Source: Dechloromonas sp.
GTDB taxonomy: Bacteria > Pseudomonadota > Gammaproteobacteria > Burkholderiales > Rhodocyclaceae
DNA: 64,000 nt
Direction of reading: 5' to 3'
Assembly (NCBI GenBank): GCA_028687035.1
Contig: JAQUAX010000009.1
Location: 62,001-126,000 of the forward strand
Shown: piece after piece, positions 48,055 through 56,297 of the stretch
Numbering within the stretch: position 1 is the first letter of the stretch
Layout of the letters: each line of letters begins with the position of its first letter
The notes under the pieces: generated by a model
What the model saw: the letters and a program-made list of their open reading frames with translations, nothing else
What the model was told of the DNA's origin: nothing
Databases searched by the model: none
Translations under genes and position numbers: made by a program

Positions 48055-48949
48055 TTACTGGCCCGCCCTCGTTCTTGGTCTGCTGGCCGGCGCCATCGCA
48101 CTCGTTTACCTGCAACGCCGCCAGGAAAAAACCGAACGGCGCCGCCGCTTCGAGGCGGTCTGGTCCGACCGCGAAGAAGCGCGCTGGCTGATTTCCGGGG
48201 AAGCCGAAAACAAGCCGGGCAGCCGCAACCTGTTGCGCGACGCCGCACAGCAGCAGTCGATCGCCCTCGACCTGCGCCGCGCCGGCTGGAGCCATCCGAA
48301 AGCCCAGGGCATCTACACGACGGCCGCGCTGTTCTGCCCCGTGATCGGCGCGGTACTCGGCCTGATGTGGGGAACGCTGTCCGGAGACGGAATCAAGAAC
48401 GTGCTGACCACGGCCTTCTTCGGTTTCGGCATCGGCTACCTGCTCCCGCCGCGCTTTCTCCGCTGGCGGGCCGGCAAACGCCAGAAGGCGATTTCCGAGG
48501 AAATGCTGCCCATCCTGCATCTGCTTCGCATGCTGTTCGACGCCGGCCTGTCGCTGGAGCACTCGTTGCGAGTGATCACCGAGCAGGGACGCGAACTGGC
48601 TCCCGAAATGACCAAGGAAATCGCGCTGGCCCTGGCCCGCATCAACGCAGGCCAGGAAAGGGCCGATGCGCTGGAGGAAATGGCCGCCCCGCTGCAGGTC
48701 CCGGAACTCGACGACACCGTGGCCATCCTCAAGCAGGCCACCCGCTACGGCGGCAGCCTGCGCGAATCGCTGGCCCGCCTGATCAGCCTGTTCGAGGAAC
48801 GCCGCTTGAGCAGCACCCGCGAATACGTCAGCAAGCTGTCGGCCAAAATGACCGTCGTCATGATTCTCTTCATGTTCCCGGCGCTGATGATTTTCCTGGC
48901 CGGCCCCGGCTTCCTGTCGCTGGCTCGTGCACTCGGCAAGGTGTTCTGA
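48047..48949 (+). CDS. tadC: Flp pilus assembly inner-membrane protein TadC
   Basis: A protein of 300 residues from a GTG start 8 bases inside tadB. It has the same T2SSF-type domain as TadB (LPILHLLRMLFDAGLSLEHS, then the TRYGGSLRESLARL segment). Membrane segments flank this domain (WPALVLGLLAGAIALVYL at the N-terminus and VVMILFMFPALMIFLAG at the C-terminus). It is the partner of TadB. Confidence 0.92.
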   Translation: MSNYWPALVLGLLAGAIALVYLQRRQEKTERRRRFEAVWSDREEARWLISGEAENKPGSRNLLRDAAQQQSIALDLRRAGWSHPKAQGIYTTAALFCPVIGAVLGLMWGTLSGDGIKNVLTTAFFGFGIGYLLPPRFLRWRAGKRQKAISEEMLPILHLLRMLFDAGLSLEHSLRVITEQGRELAPEMTKEIALALARINAGQERADALEEMAAPLQVPELDDTVAILKQATRYGGSLRESLARLISLFEERRLSSTREYVSKLSAKMTVVMILFMFPALMIFLAGPGFLSLARALGKVF

Positions 48950-48950
48950 G

Positions 48951-49619
48951 ATGCGCCCCTCCGCCCTCCTCCTGCTTTTGTCCCTGACCCTGCTCACCGG
49001 CTGTCAAAACCAGCCCCTCCGCCCGCAGGACGCCGGCAACTGCGCCAACGACGGCGATGCCGGTACCACCACGCGCCTGACCATGATCCGGCGGGTTCTC
49101 GACGCCGACCAACCCTACGCCGCGCTGGCCCACCTGGATGCCTCGGGCAGTCGTGGGCCGGGTGCCGATCTGCTGCGCGCCGACATCCTGCGCCGGCTCG
49201 ACCGGGGGAGCGAGGCTGCTGCGCTGTATCGCGGGCTGCTGTCGACCTGCATGGTCGGCGCCGGCCAGCACGGATTGGGCCTGCTGAGCGGCCAGCAAGG
49301 CAAACTGGCGGAAAGCCTGCAGCATTTCCGCCAGGCCCGGCTCGCCCAGCCCGCCGATCCCCGGATACGCAGCGATTACGGTTACGCCCTGCTGCTGTCC
49401 GGCGACCGCGAGGCCGCCCGGGTCGAATTCATGACCGCACTCGAACTCGCCCCCGACCACCGGAAGGCCGCGCTCAATCTCGCGCTGCTGCACCACCTGA
49501 ACGGCGACCCGTCGCGCGGCGATGCGCTGGCCCGCCATCACAAGGCCAGCCCCGAGGAACTCTCAGCCTTGCGCCGCGAAGCGGCCAGGCTCGCCCAGCA
49601 ACCTGGAGACAACCGATGA
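48951..49619 (+). CDS. tadD: TPR lipoprotein TadD
   Basis: A protein of 222 residues with a lipoprotein signal (LLLLLSLTLLTGC). At least three TPR-like units follow, the clearest being IRSDYGYALLLSGDREAARV and ALNLALLHHLNGDPSRG. In Tad systems TadD is a lipoprotein, thought to help place the secretin. It starts 1 base after the tadC stop. Confidence 0.88.
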   Translation: MRPSALLLLLSLTLLTGCQNQPLRPQDAGNCANDGDAGTTTRLTMIRRVLDADQPYAALAHLDASGSRGPGADLLRADILRRLDRGSEAAALYRGLLSTCMVGAGQHGLGLLSGQQGKLAESLQHFRQARLAQPADPRIRSDYGYALLLSGDREAARVEFMTALELAPDHRKAALNLALLHHLNGDPSRGDALARHHKASPEELSALRREAARLAQQPGDNR

Positions 49620-49915
49620 AGCTGACGCACCTCCTGTCGATCATTCCGCTCTGCCTGCTCGGCGCCTGCGCCGCAGTCGGCGAGCGCGGCACCGCCCCGT
49701 CCGGCGGCGACACCCCGAAGCACGCCGAAACAGGCGAAGCGACGCGTCAATGGCTGGACCGCCAGCGCCAGGGGCAGCAAGCGGCTGCACAGCCCCAACC
49801 CCTGTCGGGTCCGGTCCAGGAGCAAATCTATGAACGCTACCAGAAGAGCTTCTCCCACCCGATTCCCGAACGCTTCGAGAGTGAACGCGTCAATAGCGGT
49901 TCCGGGGCGCGCTGA
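49616..49915 (+). CDS. DUF3613 lipoprotein of the Tad locus
   Basis: A protein of 99 residues. The signal ends LCLLGAC, indicating a lipoprotein anchored at about Cys18. The mature part contains TGEATRQWLDRQRQGQQAAA and YERYQKSFSHPIPERF, the two conserved segments I associate with DUF3613, a small family found in betaproteobacterial Tad clusters. Function unknown; position suggests a Tad-specific envelope component. Its last 86 bases overlap tadG in another frame. Confidence 0.75.
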   Translation: MKLTHLLSIIPLCLLGACAAVGERGTAPSGGDTPKHAETGEATRQWLDRQRQGQQAAAQPQPLSGPVQEQIYERYQKSFSHPIPERFESERVNSGSGAR

Positions 49916-51593
49916 GCGGCCGCTGCCGGCATCCCGGCAGCGCGGCGCGATCGGGCTGTTCGGCATCCTGACCCTGCTGACCGGGCTGCTGTTCACCGCG
50001 CTCGCCGTCGACGCCGGCCGGCTGTGGATGGAACGCCGGCAGCTTCAATCGATCGCCGATATGGCCGCACTCGAAGCCGCCGGAACGATCGGCTGCGCTG
50101 CCAACCTGGCCGACGTGCAGGCAGCCGCACAAGCAGCCGCGCAACGCAATGGCTACGGCGACAATCTGACCCAGGCCCCCAACCGTGTCGAGATCGGCAA
50201 GCTGAAGACCGTCGGCGGCGAGCGGCAGTTCATCGCAGGCGCCGCCCCGGAGGCCGTCCATGTCGTTGCGACGGAATCGGTCCCGGCCAGCCTGCTGCTC
50301 GGCGGGCTGATCGGCAACCGGGTCCGCATCACGGCCGAGGCGACCGCCCGCGCCGAACCGGCCCAGGCCACCTTCGGTGCCGGCAGCTACCTGTTGCGCG
50401 TCTCCGCCACCGGCAAGGATGCCAACCTGCTCAATCTGCTGCTCGGCGGACTGCTCGGCAGCAGCCTCTCGCTCGACGTCGCCTCCTACCAGGGCCTCGC
50501 CAATGCCAACGTGACGCTGCTGCAACTCCTGCAGGTCAATGCCACCGTCGGTTCGGTCGAGGAGCTGCTCAACGCCAACCTGACGATCCGCGAAGTCATC
50601 GACATGACGCGCGGCGCGGTGATTTTGCACGACAGCGGCCTGTCCACCGTGGTCGGTGCCCTCGATTCGCTGCTGCTGAACACCGTCAACGCCCTCGACC
50701 TGCGCCTCGGCGACGTGCTCAACGTCGCAACGCCGGTGACCGATGCAGCGGCCAATCTGGATCTCAACGTCCTCGACCTGATCACGGCGACCCTGATGGT
50801 CGCCAACAAGAACCACGCGATCTCGCTGCCGCTCGGCATCAACATCCCCGGCCTGGTCAATCTCAGTGCCGACATCAACATCATCCAGCCGCCGCAGATC
50901 GCCGTCGGCCCGGCCGGGCGCGATGCCGACGGCAACTGGTGCACCGAGGCGAAGACCGCACAGATCGATGTCGGCGTGACGAGCTTCATCAACGTGCTCG
51001 GGCTGGCCACCGTCGACCTCAAACTCGCGCTGGAAGTTGCCCAAGGCACCGCTCACCTGAAAACGCTGGTCACCCAAGCCGGCGCAGCGCAGGCGGTCAT
51101 CGGCGCGACGCCCGGCATCGCCAGCGTGATGCTGACCAATCAGGCGGGTACCGGCCCGGCCTCGGTATCCCTCCTGTTCGACTTGATTCAACTGGCCCGG
51201 ATAGGCATCAACCTGCCGATCCAGCCAGGCAATGCGACCGATCTCAATTACGACGTCAGCACGCCCATCGCCGGCAAGCTGCCGATCACGCAAAGCGTCT
51301 CCAGTTCGCTGGGCGACAGCCTGGCAAATGCGCTCAAGTCCCCGGATGCCCTTGATGTCGAGTTGCTAGTTATTCCCGGCCTGGGAGAACTTCTCAAGAT
51401 TCTCTCTTTGGGGCTCATCGACCTGGACGATATTCTCGACACGGTTCTGAACAGCGTGCTCAGTCCTCTGCTCGGTATGCTGGGCGAGGCCTTGCTCGAC
51501 CCGCTGCTCAGGCTGCTCGGCATCCAGCTCGGTGGGCTGGACGTCACGCTGCACGACATCAAGTACCGCGGAGGCGCTCAACTGGTCATCTGA
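49830..51593 (+). CDS. tadG: TadG-like pilus assembly protein
   Basis: A protein of 587 residues. The N-terminal RQRGAIGLFGILTLLTGLLF and the hydrophobic helix with WMERRQLQSIADMAALEAAG match the TadG/TadE-type prepilin-like start. The rest is a long, Leu/Ala/Val/Asn-rich beta-like repeat region (for example LLNLLLGGLLG, LDLNVLDLITATLM). Start 49830 is chosen for AGGAG (49818-49822) at 7-base spacing; GTG at 49881 is an alternative with weak support. Only one Cys pair region (IGC, NWC) is seen. Probably an exported surface or pilus-associated component. Confidence 0.75.
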   Translation: MNATRRASPTRFPNASRVNASIAVPGRAERPLPASRQRGAIGLFGILTLLTGLLFTALAVDAGRLWMERRQLQSIADMAALEAAGTIGCAANLADVQAAAQAAAQRNGYGDNLTQAPNRVEIGKLKTVGGERQFIAGAAPEAVHVVATESVPASLLLGGLIGNRVRITAEATARAEPAQATFGAGSYLLRVSATGKDANLLNLLLGGLLGSSLSLDVASYQGLANANVTLLQLLQVNATVGSVEELLNANLTIREVIDMTRGAVILHDSGLSTVVGALDSLLLNTVNALDLRLGDVLNVATPVTDAAANLDLNVLDLITATLMVANKNHAISLPLGINIPGLVNLSADINIIQPPQIAVGPAGRDADGNWCTEAKTAQIDVGVTSFINVLGLATVDLKLALEVAQGTAHLKTLVTQAGAAQAVIGATPGIASVMLTNQAGTGPASVSLLFDLIQLARIGINLPIQPGNATDLNYDVSTPIAGKLPITQSVSSSLGDSLANALKSPDALDVELLVIPGLGELLKILSLGLIDLDDILDTVLNSVLSPLLGMLGEALLDPLLRLLGIQLGGLDVTLHDIKYRGGAQLVI

Positions 51594-51604
51594 CCAGTCC
51601 GCCT

Positions 51605-52087
51605 CTACAACTGGACAGAGGCCTTGCCGACCAGATCGTTGGGGAGTCGGGGAACATCCCCGACCAGCGGCAGTTTCAGCGTCGGGATCAGTCCGTCGGT
51701 CGCGTAGCCCGGATACCGGACAGTTACCGTCATCAGCTTCTGGGCTCCCACCGTCGTCGGCTCGACGACGATGTTCTCGGCACTCAGGACCTTCTGCTTG
51801 GCCTTGTCCGGCAGCCACGACAACTCTCCCTGCACCCGGGTCCTGACCAGATTCTGGACATGGCTCTCATAGGCAGCCTCGGTCGCGAAAGCCAGGCGAT
51901 CGACGGCGATCGCCGACCTGACACCCTCTTCGGCGGCCTGCGCCAGCCCCTGCATCAGCAGCATCGCCAACGAATAGGCGACGATGGCGTAGAACAGCAC
52001 GAAAAACAGCAGGAAAAGCAGCGCGAATTCGATTGCCGCAGCCCCTTGCTGGGTACGCTGCCAACGCAGGATGAGCGTTTTTTTCAT
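51605..52087 (-). CDS. tadE: TadE-type minor pilin-like protein
   Basis: A protein of 160 residues. The N-terminus is basic, then has QQGAAAIEFALLFLLFFVLFY, a TadE prepilin-like helix with the Glu five residues after the likely processing Gly. The rest is a small soluble domain. TadE-like proteins are processed by TadV and needed for pilus assembly. Its start overlaps the tadV stop (ATGA). The gene is on the minus strand, convergent with tadG; only 11 bases separate the two stops. Confidence 0.88.
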   Translation of the reverse strand: MKKTLILRWQRTQQGAAAIEFALLFLLFFVLFYAIVAYSLAMLLMQGLAQAAEEGVRSAIAVDRLAFATEAAYESHVQNLVRTRVQGELSWLPDKAKQKVLSAENIVVEPTTVGAQKLMTVTVRYPGYATDGLIPTLKLPLVGDVPRLPNDLVGKASVQL

Positions 52088-52575
52088 CGTGAATGAACGA
52101 GCGGCAATAACAGCAGGCTGCCGATCAGCCCGCCCCCCAGAGCGGCACCGAAAGGCAGGCACCGGGAGGAAGTGGAGCATGGGACACGCCCCCCCAGCCG
52201 TCCGGGGAAATGCCAGTAGGCCAATGCCGGCAGCACGGCGAGCAGCGCGCCGATCACGAAAGTCTGCAGCACCAGCGCATGCCCCCCCATCGTGGCCACA
52301 GTCAGCAGCATCTTGACATCCCCGGCCCCGAGGCGATGCGTCAGGTAGCCCGGGAGAGTCAACAACAGCGCGAGTCCGAAGCCCCCCGCGACGGAAATCG
52401 GGCTACCGCCGAGAGGTGCCTGGCCGCCCCACGCGAGAGCGAACAGGCAAACCAGGGAGGCACCGAAAACCAGGTAATTCGGGATGCGCCTTTCGGTCAC
52501 GTCCGAATAGGCAACGAACATCGCCCATAGAACGGCCATGATCTCGTTCGCCGCCAGACCAGCGGCAACAGGCAT
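52084..52575 (-). CDS. tadV: Prepilin peptidase TadV/CpaA
   Basis: A protein of 163 residues with about six hydrophobic segments. The two catalytic Asp of A24 peptidases are Asp25 (YSDVTERRIPN) and Asp86 (GAGDVKML). It cleaves prepilin leaders of the Flp, TadE and TadF type. ATG at 52575 is chosen; a TTG at 52590 is an alternative that adds five residues. It follows the flp pilin gene in the minus-strand arm. Confidence 0.88.
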   Translation of the reverse strand: MPVAAGLAANEIMAVLWAMFVAYSDVTERRIPNYLVFGASLVCLFALAWGGQAPLGGSPISVAGGFGLALLLTLPGYLTHRLGAGDVKMLLTVATMGGHALVLQTFVIGALLAVLPALAYWHFPGRLGGRVPCSTSSRCLPFGAALGGGLIGSLLLLPLVHSR

Positions 52576-52605
52576 CTCAATACCTGACAACGGTAGCGAA
52601 CACGA

Positions 52606-52782
52606 TCACTTGGCGGCCGGCGCCAATGCGTTCTGAATGCTCGTGAAGATGTTCTTGATTGCGGTGTTGATCGGTTCGACGAAGGCAATCAGCGCCACCG
52701 CCACCATCGCCGCAACGAGGGCATACTCGATCGCGCTGGCACCTTCTTCATCGCGCAGGAACTGGAGCAGCTTGGTCTTCAT
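52606..52782 (-). CDS. flp: Flp pilin
   Basis: A protein of 58 residues translated directly from the sequence. The prepilin begins MKTKLLQFLRDEEG, then ASAIEYALVAAMVAVALIAF; the EEG/ASAIEYAL junction is the Flp leader peptidase site with the key Glu five residues later. The C-terminal half is an amphipathic helix ending AAK. AGGAG lies 7 bases before the ATG. It is the first gene of the minus-strand arm flp-tadV-tadE, and supplies the pilus subunit. Confidence 0.95.
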   Translation of the reverse strand: MKTKLLQFLRDEEGASAIEYALVAAMVAVALIAFVEPINTAIKNIFTSIQNALAPAAK

Positions 52783-52802
52783 GGTTCATTCTCCTGAAAT
52801 CA

Positions 52803-52832
52803 CAAATATCTAAAACTTGCACATTTTGTCAA
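52803..52832 (-). promoter_or_regulatory. Candidate promoter of the flp arm
   Basis: On the minus strand, a perfect TTGACA (52832-52827) is followed after 18 bases by the weak TATTTG (52808-52803), in AT-rich sequence 21-50 bases before flp. Confidence 0.55.
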
Positions 52833-52879
52833 AACCGTGTCGACAAGTATAAACAGCCCGGCGAAACAAGGAAAGGAAA

Positions 52880-53986
52880 TCATGACACCGGGGCAAACCC
52901 TTCGTCGGCCCAGACCACCCGGTTCCGGCCTTCGGCCTTGGCGCGGTACAAGGCCTCGTCGGCCTTGCGCAGCAGCGCCTCCGGATGATCGTCGTGCCCG
53001 GGTATGCTGGTCGCGCCACCGAGACTGATCGTCACCACCCCGCCCGGGTTGTCGCTGTGCTCCATGCGAAGTGCCTCGACTGTGCGTCGCATGGCTTCCG
53101 CCAGCATCAAACCGTCATCGCGCGACATGTGGAAAAGCAGCGCGACGAATTCTTCGCCGCCGTAACGCGCCACCATGTCGCTGGAGCGTCGCATCGTACC
53201 GCCCAGCGCACGGGCAACCCGGGCCAGGCATTCGTCGCCGGCCTGATGTCCGTAGCGGTCGTTGTATTTCTTGAAAAAATCGACGTCGACCATGATCAGC
53301 GAGATCGGCACCGCCATGCGCTGCGCCCGCCCCCACTCGCGCTCGATGCTGTTGTCGAACGAGCGCCGGTTCGGAATGCCGGTCAGCTTGTCGCGCACGG
53401 CTTCGACCTCGAGCGCCTGCTGGTTGGCATAGATCGCGCTGAGATCGATATTCGCCTTGCGCGCCTCGTCGGTCAGGCCGGCCCAGATGACCACCAGCAC
53501 CATGACCATCATCCAGTGCTCGACGCCGAACACCACGACCAGGCCGATCAGGATGGGCAGGAACAGGCCGGCCATGAACGCCGCATTGACCACCGGCATC
53601 GCCGCCATTCGGGGCAGCGATGCAGCGGCAACGGCAGTCAGCGTCAGCACCAGCAGCAGTTGCTGGTGGACGGACACGAAGGGCAGGAACGCCGCCGCCG
53701 ATCCCCAGCCGAAGCCGGCCAGCGCCGCCAGAAACACGAGTTTCGAGACGTTGACCCCGGCCAGCGCGCGACGATCGGCAGCCAGCAGCGTGTTGCCGAA
53801 ATAGCTGTGGTAGCCGGAAGTTCCCAGCATGAAGAAATACCAGGCGGCGACCGCGGCGACGCTGACTTCGGTCAACAGGAAGGCGGCCAGCGCGCTGGCG
53901 ACCATGACGCCGTGTGCGAACAGCGAAAGCGAGCGCCGATAGACGTGGGTTACCTTGTCGGCGAACAACTGGTGCGGATCTGCCAA
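52880..53986 (-). CDS. Membrane diguanylate cyclase (GGDEF)
   Basis: A protein of 368 residues with about five membrane segments in residues 25-170 (a MASE-like sensor). The GGDEF domain begins near residue 200 (DKLTGIPNRRSFDNSI) and contains the active site RYGGEEFVALLF; the RSSD five residues before it fits an inhibitory I-site. It makes c-di-GMP from two GTP. It lies directly upstream of the flp promoter, on the same strand, so the product may influence pilus expression. Confidence 0.92.
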   Translation of the reverse strand: MADPHQLFADKVTHVYRRSLSLFAHGVMVASALAAFLLTEVSVAAVAAWYFFMLGTSGYHSYFGNTLLAADRRALAGVNVSKLVFLAALAGFGWGSAAAFLPFVSVHQQLLLVLTLTAVAAASLPRMAAMPVVNAAFMAGLFLPILIGLVVVFGVEHWMMVMVLVVIWAGLTDEARKANIDLSAIYANQQALEVEAVRDKLTGIPNRRSFDNSIEREWGRAQRMAVPISLIMVDVDFFKKYNDRYGHQAGDECLARVARALGGTMRRSSDMVARYGGEEFVALLFHMSRDDGLMLAEAMRRTVEALRMEHSDNPGGVVTISLGGATSIPGHDDHPEALLRKADEALYRAKAEGRNRVVWADEGFAPVS

Positions 53987-54070
53987 GTAAGCATCTCGGG
54001 TAGAAATTCAACGTGCTAAGGATACCACCGCCATGGAGCGTTACGCGCAAGCCTTTGCCCCGATCACACC

Positions 54071-54099
54071 TTCCCAGTCCGGCGAATTTTCGCTAGGAT
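54071..54099 (+). promoter_or_regulatory. Candidate promoter of trxA
   Basis: TTCCCA (54071-54076) and TAGGAT (54094-54099) are 17 bases apart, about 84 bases before the trxA ATG. Both boxes match consensus at four of six positions. Confidence 0.4.
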
Positions 54100-54182
54100 G
54101 CTGCGGAAATTACGGCGGCCGGAACACGGACATGACGCAACCCCGGCCGGTTCATTGCGTCATCCCAATTCACGAGGCACAC

Positions 54183-54509
54183 ATGAGCGAGCATATCCAC
54201 TACGTCACCGACGACACTTTCGAATCCGACGTGCTGCAGGCGCAGCAGCCGGTTCTCGTCGACTACTGGGCCGAGTGGTGCGGCCCGTGCAAGATGATCG
54301 CTCCCATCCTCGACGAAATCGCCGCCGAGTACGCCGGCAAGCTGAAGGTCGCCAAGGTCAATATCGACGACAACCAGGCGACCCCGGCCAAGTACGGCAT
54401 CCGCGGCATCCCGACGCTGATGATCTTCAAGAACGGCAATGTCGAAGCGACCAAGGTCGGCGCACTGTCCAAGTCGCAGCTCGCCGCCTTCATTGACAGC
54501 AACCTGTAA
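54183..54509 (+). CDS. trxA: Thioredoxin 1
   Basis: A protein of 108 residues, the E. coli TrxA length. The active site is WCGPC with Cys33 and Cys36, and the cis-Pro loop is GIPTLMIF. It reduces disulfides in cytosolic proteins. It is followed by rho after about 150 bases, the arrangement seen in E. coli (trxA-rho). Start chosen at MSEHIHYV; an upstream ATG at 54033 would add a sequence unlike any thioredoxin. Confidence 0.97.
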   Translation: MSEHIHYVTDDTFESDVLQAQQPVLVDYWAEWCGPCKMIAPILDEIAAEYAGKLKVAKVNIDDNQATPAKYGIRGIPTLMIFKNGNVEATKVGALSKSQLAAFIDSNL

Positions 54510-54526
54510 TCTGCTTACCCTCCAGG

Positions 54527-54553
54527 CCTGAGGGTGCGTCCTGCACCTTCAGG
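54527..54553 (+). other. Stem-loop in the trxA-rho intergenic leader
   Basis: CCTGAGGGTGC, loop GTCCT, GCACCTTCAGG form an 11-bp stem with one G-U pair. No U-run follows, so it may be the trxA 3' end or part of a rho leader that controls Rho autoregulation, as known for E. coli rho. Confidence 0.5.
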
Positions 54554-54665
54554 CGACGCCGGCGACATCGCGCCGGGCGTCATCATCCATTCCCAAGCCC
54601 CCCTGCTCCTGCGCCCCGATTCCGGGCTGACGCCCGTATTGCGTTTCCGGCGCCACACCATCCCA

Positions 54666-55925
54666 ATGCAACTCTCAGAACTCAAGACCTTACACGTCAG
54701 CAAGCTGCTCGACATGGCGACCGAACTCGGCATCGAGAACGCCAACCGCATGCGCAAGCAGGAACTGATCTACGCGATTCTCAAGGCGATGGCCAAGAAT
54801 GGCGAGACCATCCACGGCGACGGCACGCTCGAAGTGCTGCCCGACGGTTTCGGCTTCCTCCGCTCGGCCGACACCTCCTACCTCGCCAACCCCGACGACA
54901 TCTACGTTTCGCCATCGCAGGTCCGCCGTTTCAACCTGCGCACCGGCGACACCGTCGAGGGCGAAATCCGCACGCCGAAGGATGGGGAGCGCTACGTCGC
55001 ACTGACCAAGCTCGACCGCATCAACGGTTTCCCGCCGGAAGCCAACAAGAACAAGATCATGTTCGAGAACCTGACGCCGCTGCACCCGACGCGTCACCTC
55101 AAGCTCGAACGCGAAATCAAGTCCGAGGAAAACATCACAAGCCGCGTCATCGACATGATCGCGCCGATCGGCTGCGGCCAGCGCGGCCTGCTGGTCGCCC
55201 CGCCGAAGACCGGCAAGACGGTGATGCTGCAGAACATCGCGCATGCGATCACCGCCAATCACCCGGAAGTCGTGCTGATCGTGCTGCTGATCGACGAGCG
55301 CCCGGAAGAAGTCACCGAAATGACCCGCACCGTCAAGGGCGAGGTCGTTGCCTCGACCTTCGACGAGCCGGCCACCCGCCACGTCGCGGTCGCCGAGATG
55401 GTCATCGAGAAGGCCAAGCGCCTGGTCGAGCACAAGAAGGATGTCGTCATCCTGCTCGACTCGATCACCCGCCTCGCCCGCGCCTACAACACCGTGCAGC
55501 CGGCCTCCGGCAAGGTGCTGACCGGCGGCGTCGACGCCAACGCGCTGCAGAAGCCGAAGCGCTTCTTCGGTGCCGCGCGCAATATCGAGGAAGGCGGCTC
55601 GCTGACCATTCTCGCCACCGCGCTGATCGATACCGGCTCGCGGATGGACGAAGTCATCTACGAAGAATTCAAGGGCACCGGCAACTCGGAAATCCACCTC
55701 GACCGCCGCATGGCCGAGAAGCGGATGTACCCGGCGGTCAACGTCAACCGCTCGGGCACCCGCCGCGAAGAACTGCTGCTGAAGCCGGACGTGCTGCAGA
55801 AGATGTGGGTGCTCAGGAAGCTCTGCTACCCGATGGACGACCTCGAAGCGATGGAATTCCTGCTCGACAAGGTCAAGTCGACGAAGGGCAATGCCGAATT
55901 CTTCGACGCAATGCGCCGCGGTTAA
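54666..55925 (+). CDS. rho: Transcription termination factor Rho
   Basis: A protein of 419 residues, exactly the E. coli length. The N-terminal RNA-binding domain (residues ~50-115) has [13 protein letters not shown] and [12 protein letters not shown]. The ATPase core has Walker [17 protein letters not shown] and Walker [20 protein letters not shown], plus the Q and R loops. It is a hexameric RNA helicase that ends transcription. The ATG lacks a clear ribosome site. Confidence 0.97.
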   Translation: MQLSELKTLHVSKLLDMATELGIENANRMRKQELIYAILKAMAKNGETIHGDGTLEVLPDGFGFLRSADTSYLANPDDIYVSPSQVRRFNLRTGDTVEGEIRTPKDGERYVALTKLDRINGFPPEANKNKIMFENLTPLHPTRHLKLEREIKSEENITSRVIDMIAPIGCGQRGLLVAPPKTGKTVMLQNIAHAITANHPEVVLIVLLIDERPEEVTEMTRTVKGEVVASTFDEPATRHVAVAEMVIEKAKRLVEHKKDVVILLDSITRLARAYNTVQPASGKVLTGGVDANALQKPKRFFGAARNIEEGGSLTILATALIDTGSRMDEVIYEEFKGTGNSEIHLDRRMAEKRMYPAVNVNRSGTRREELLLKPDVLQKMWVLRKLCYPMDDLEAMEFLLDKVKSTKGNAEFFDAMRRG

Positions 55926-55933
55926 CCCCTTGC

Positions 55934-55967
55934 AAGCGCGTGATTATTCGACGATAATCACGCGCTT
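55934..55967 (+). other. Perfect 14-bp hairpin between rho and rpmE
   Basis: AAGCGCGTGATTAT, loop TCGACG, ATAATCACGCGCTT. Not followed by a T-run on either strand. It could be the rho 3' end protecting mRNA, or an RNA regulatory element before rpmE. Confidence 0.6.
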
Positions 55968-56012
55968 CCCAGATCGGCCACATCCGCCGGTCGCTTGTTT
56001 AAAGGACGAAAG

Positions 56013-56237
56013 ATGAAAGCCGATATCCACCCGAACTACAAAGAAATCCAGGTGAACTGCTCCTGTGGCAACACCTTCACGACCCGCTCGACGATGAGCA
56101 AGGACGCCTTCCACGTTGAAGTCTGCGCTGCCTGCCACCCGTTCTACACCGGCAAGCAGAAGATCGTCGACACCGCCGGTCGCGTCGAGAAGTTCAACCA
56201 GAAGTTCGGCGCGATGCGCGGCAAGGCTGCTGCCTGA
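56013..56237 (+). CDS. rpmE: 50S ribosomal protein L31
   Basis: A protein of 74 residues. [14 protein letters not shown] matches L31, and it is the Zn-containing type, with CSC and CAAC as the ligands ([21 protein letters not shown]). AAAGGA lies before the ATG. The order rho-rpmE is common in Proteobacteria. It is followed by a strong terminator. Confidence 0.97.
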   Translation: MKADIHPNYKEIQVNCSCGNTFTTRSTMSKDAFHVEVCAACHPFYTGKQKIVDTAGRVEKFNQKFGAMRGKAAA

Positions 56238-56256
56238 TTTCTCCGAATTGCGTTAT

Positions 56257-56283
56257 AAAAGGCAGCCCACCGGCTGCCTTTTT
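56257..56283 (+). terminator. Terminator of rpmE
   Basis: AAAAGGCAGCC, loop CACC, GGCTGCCTTTTT. It ends just before the glycosyltransferase gene, which begins at 56298. Confidence 0.85.
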
Positions 56284-56297
56284 CATTTGTGCCCCGC

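Noticed and set aside
54033..54182. N-terminal extension of thioredoxin from ATG 54033
   Set aside because: The added 50 residues do not resemble any thioredoxin, and MSEHIHYV at 54183 gives the normal length.
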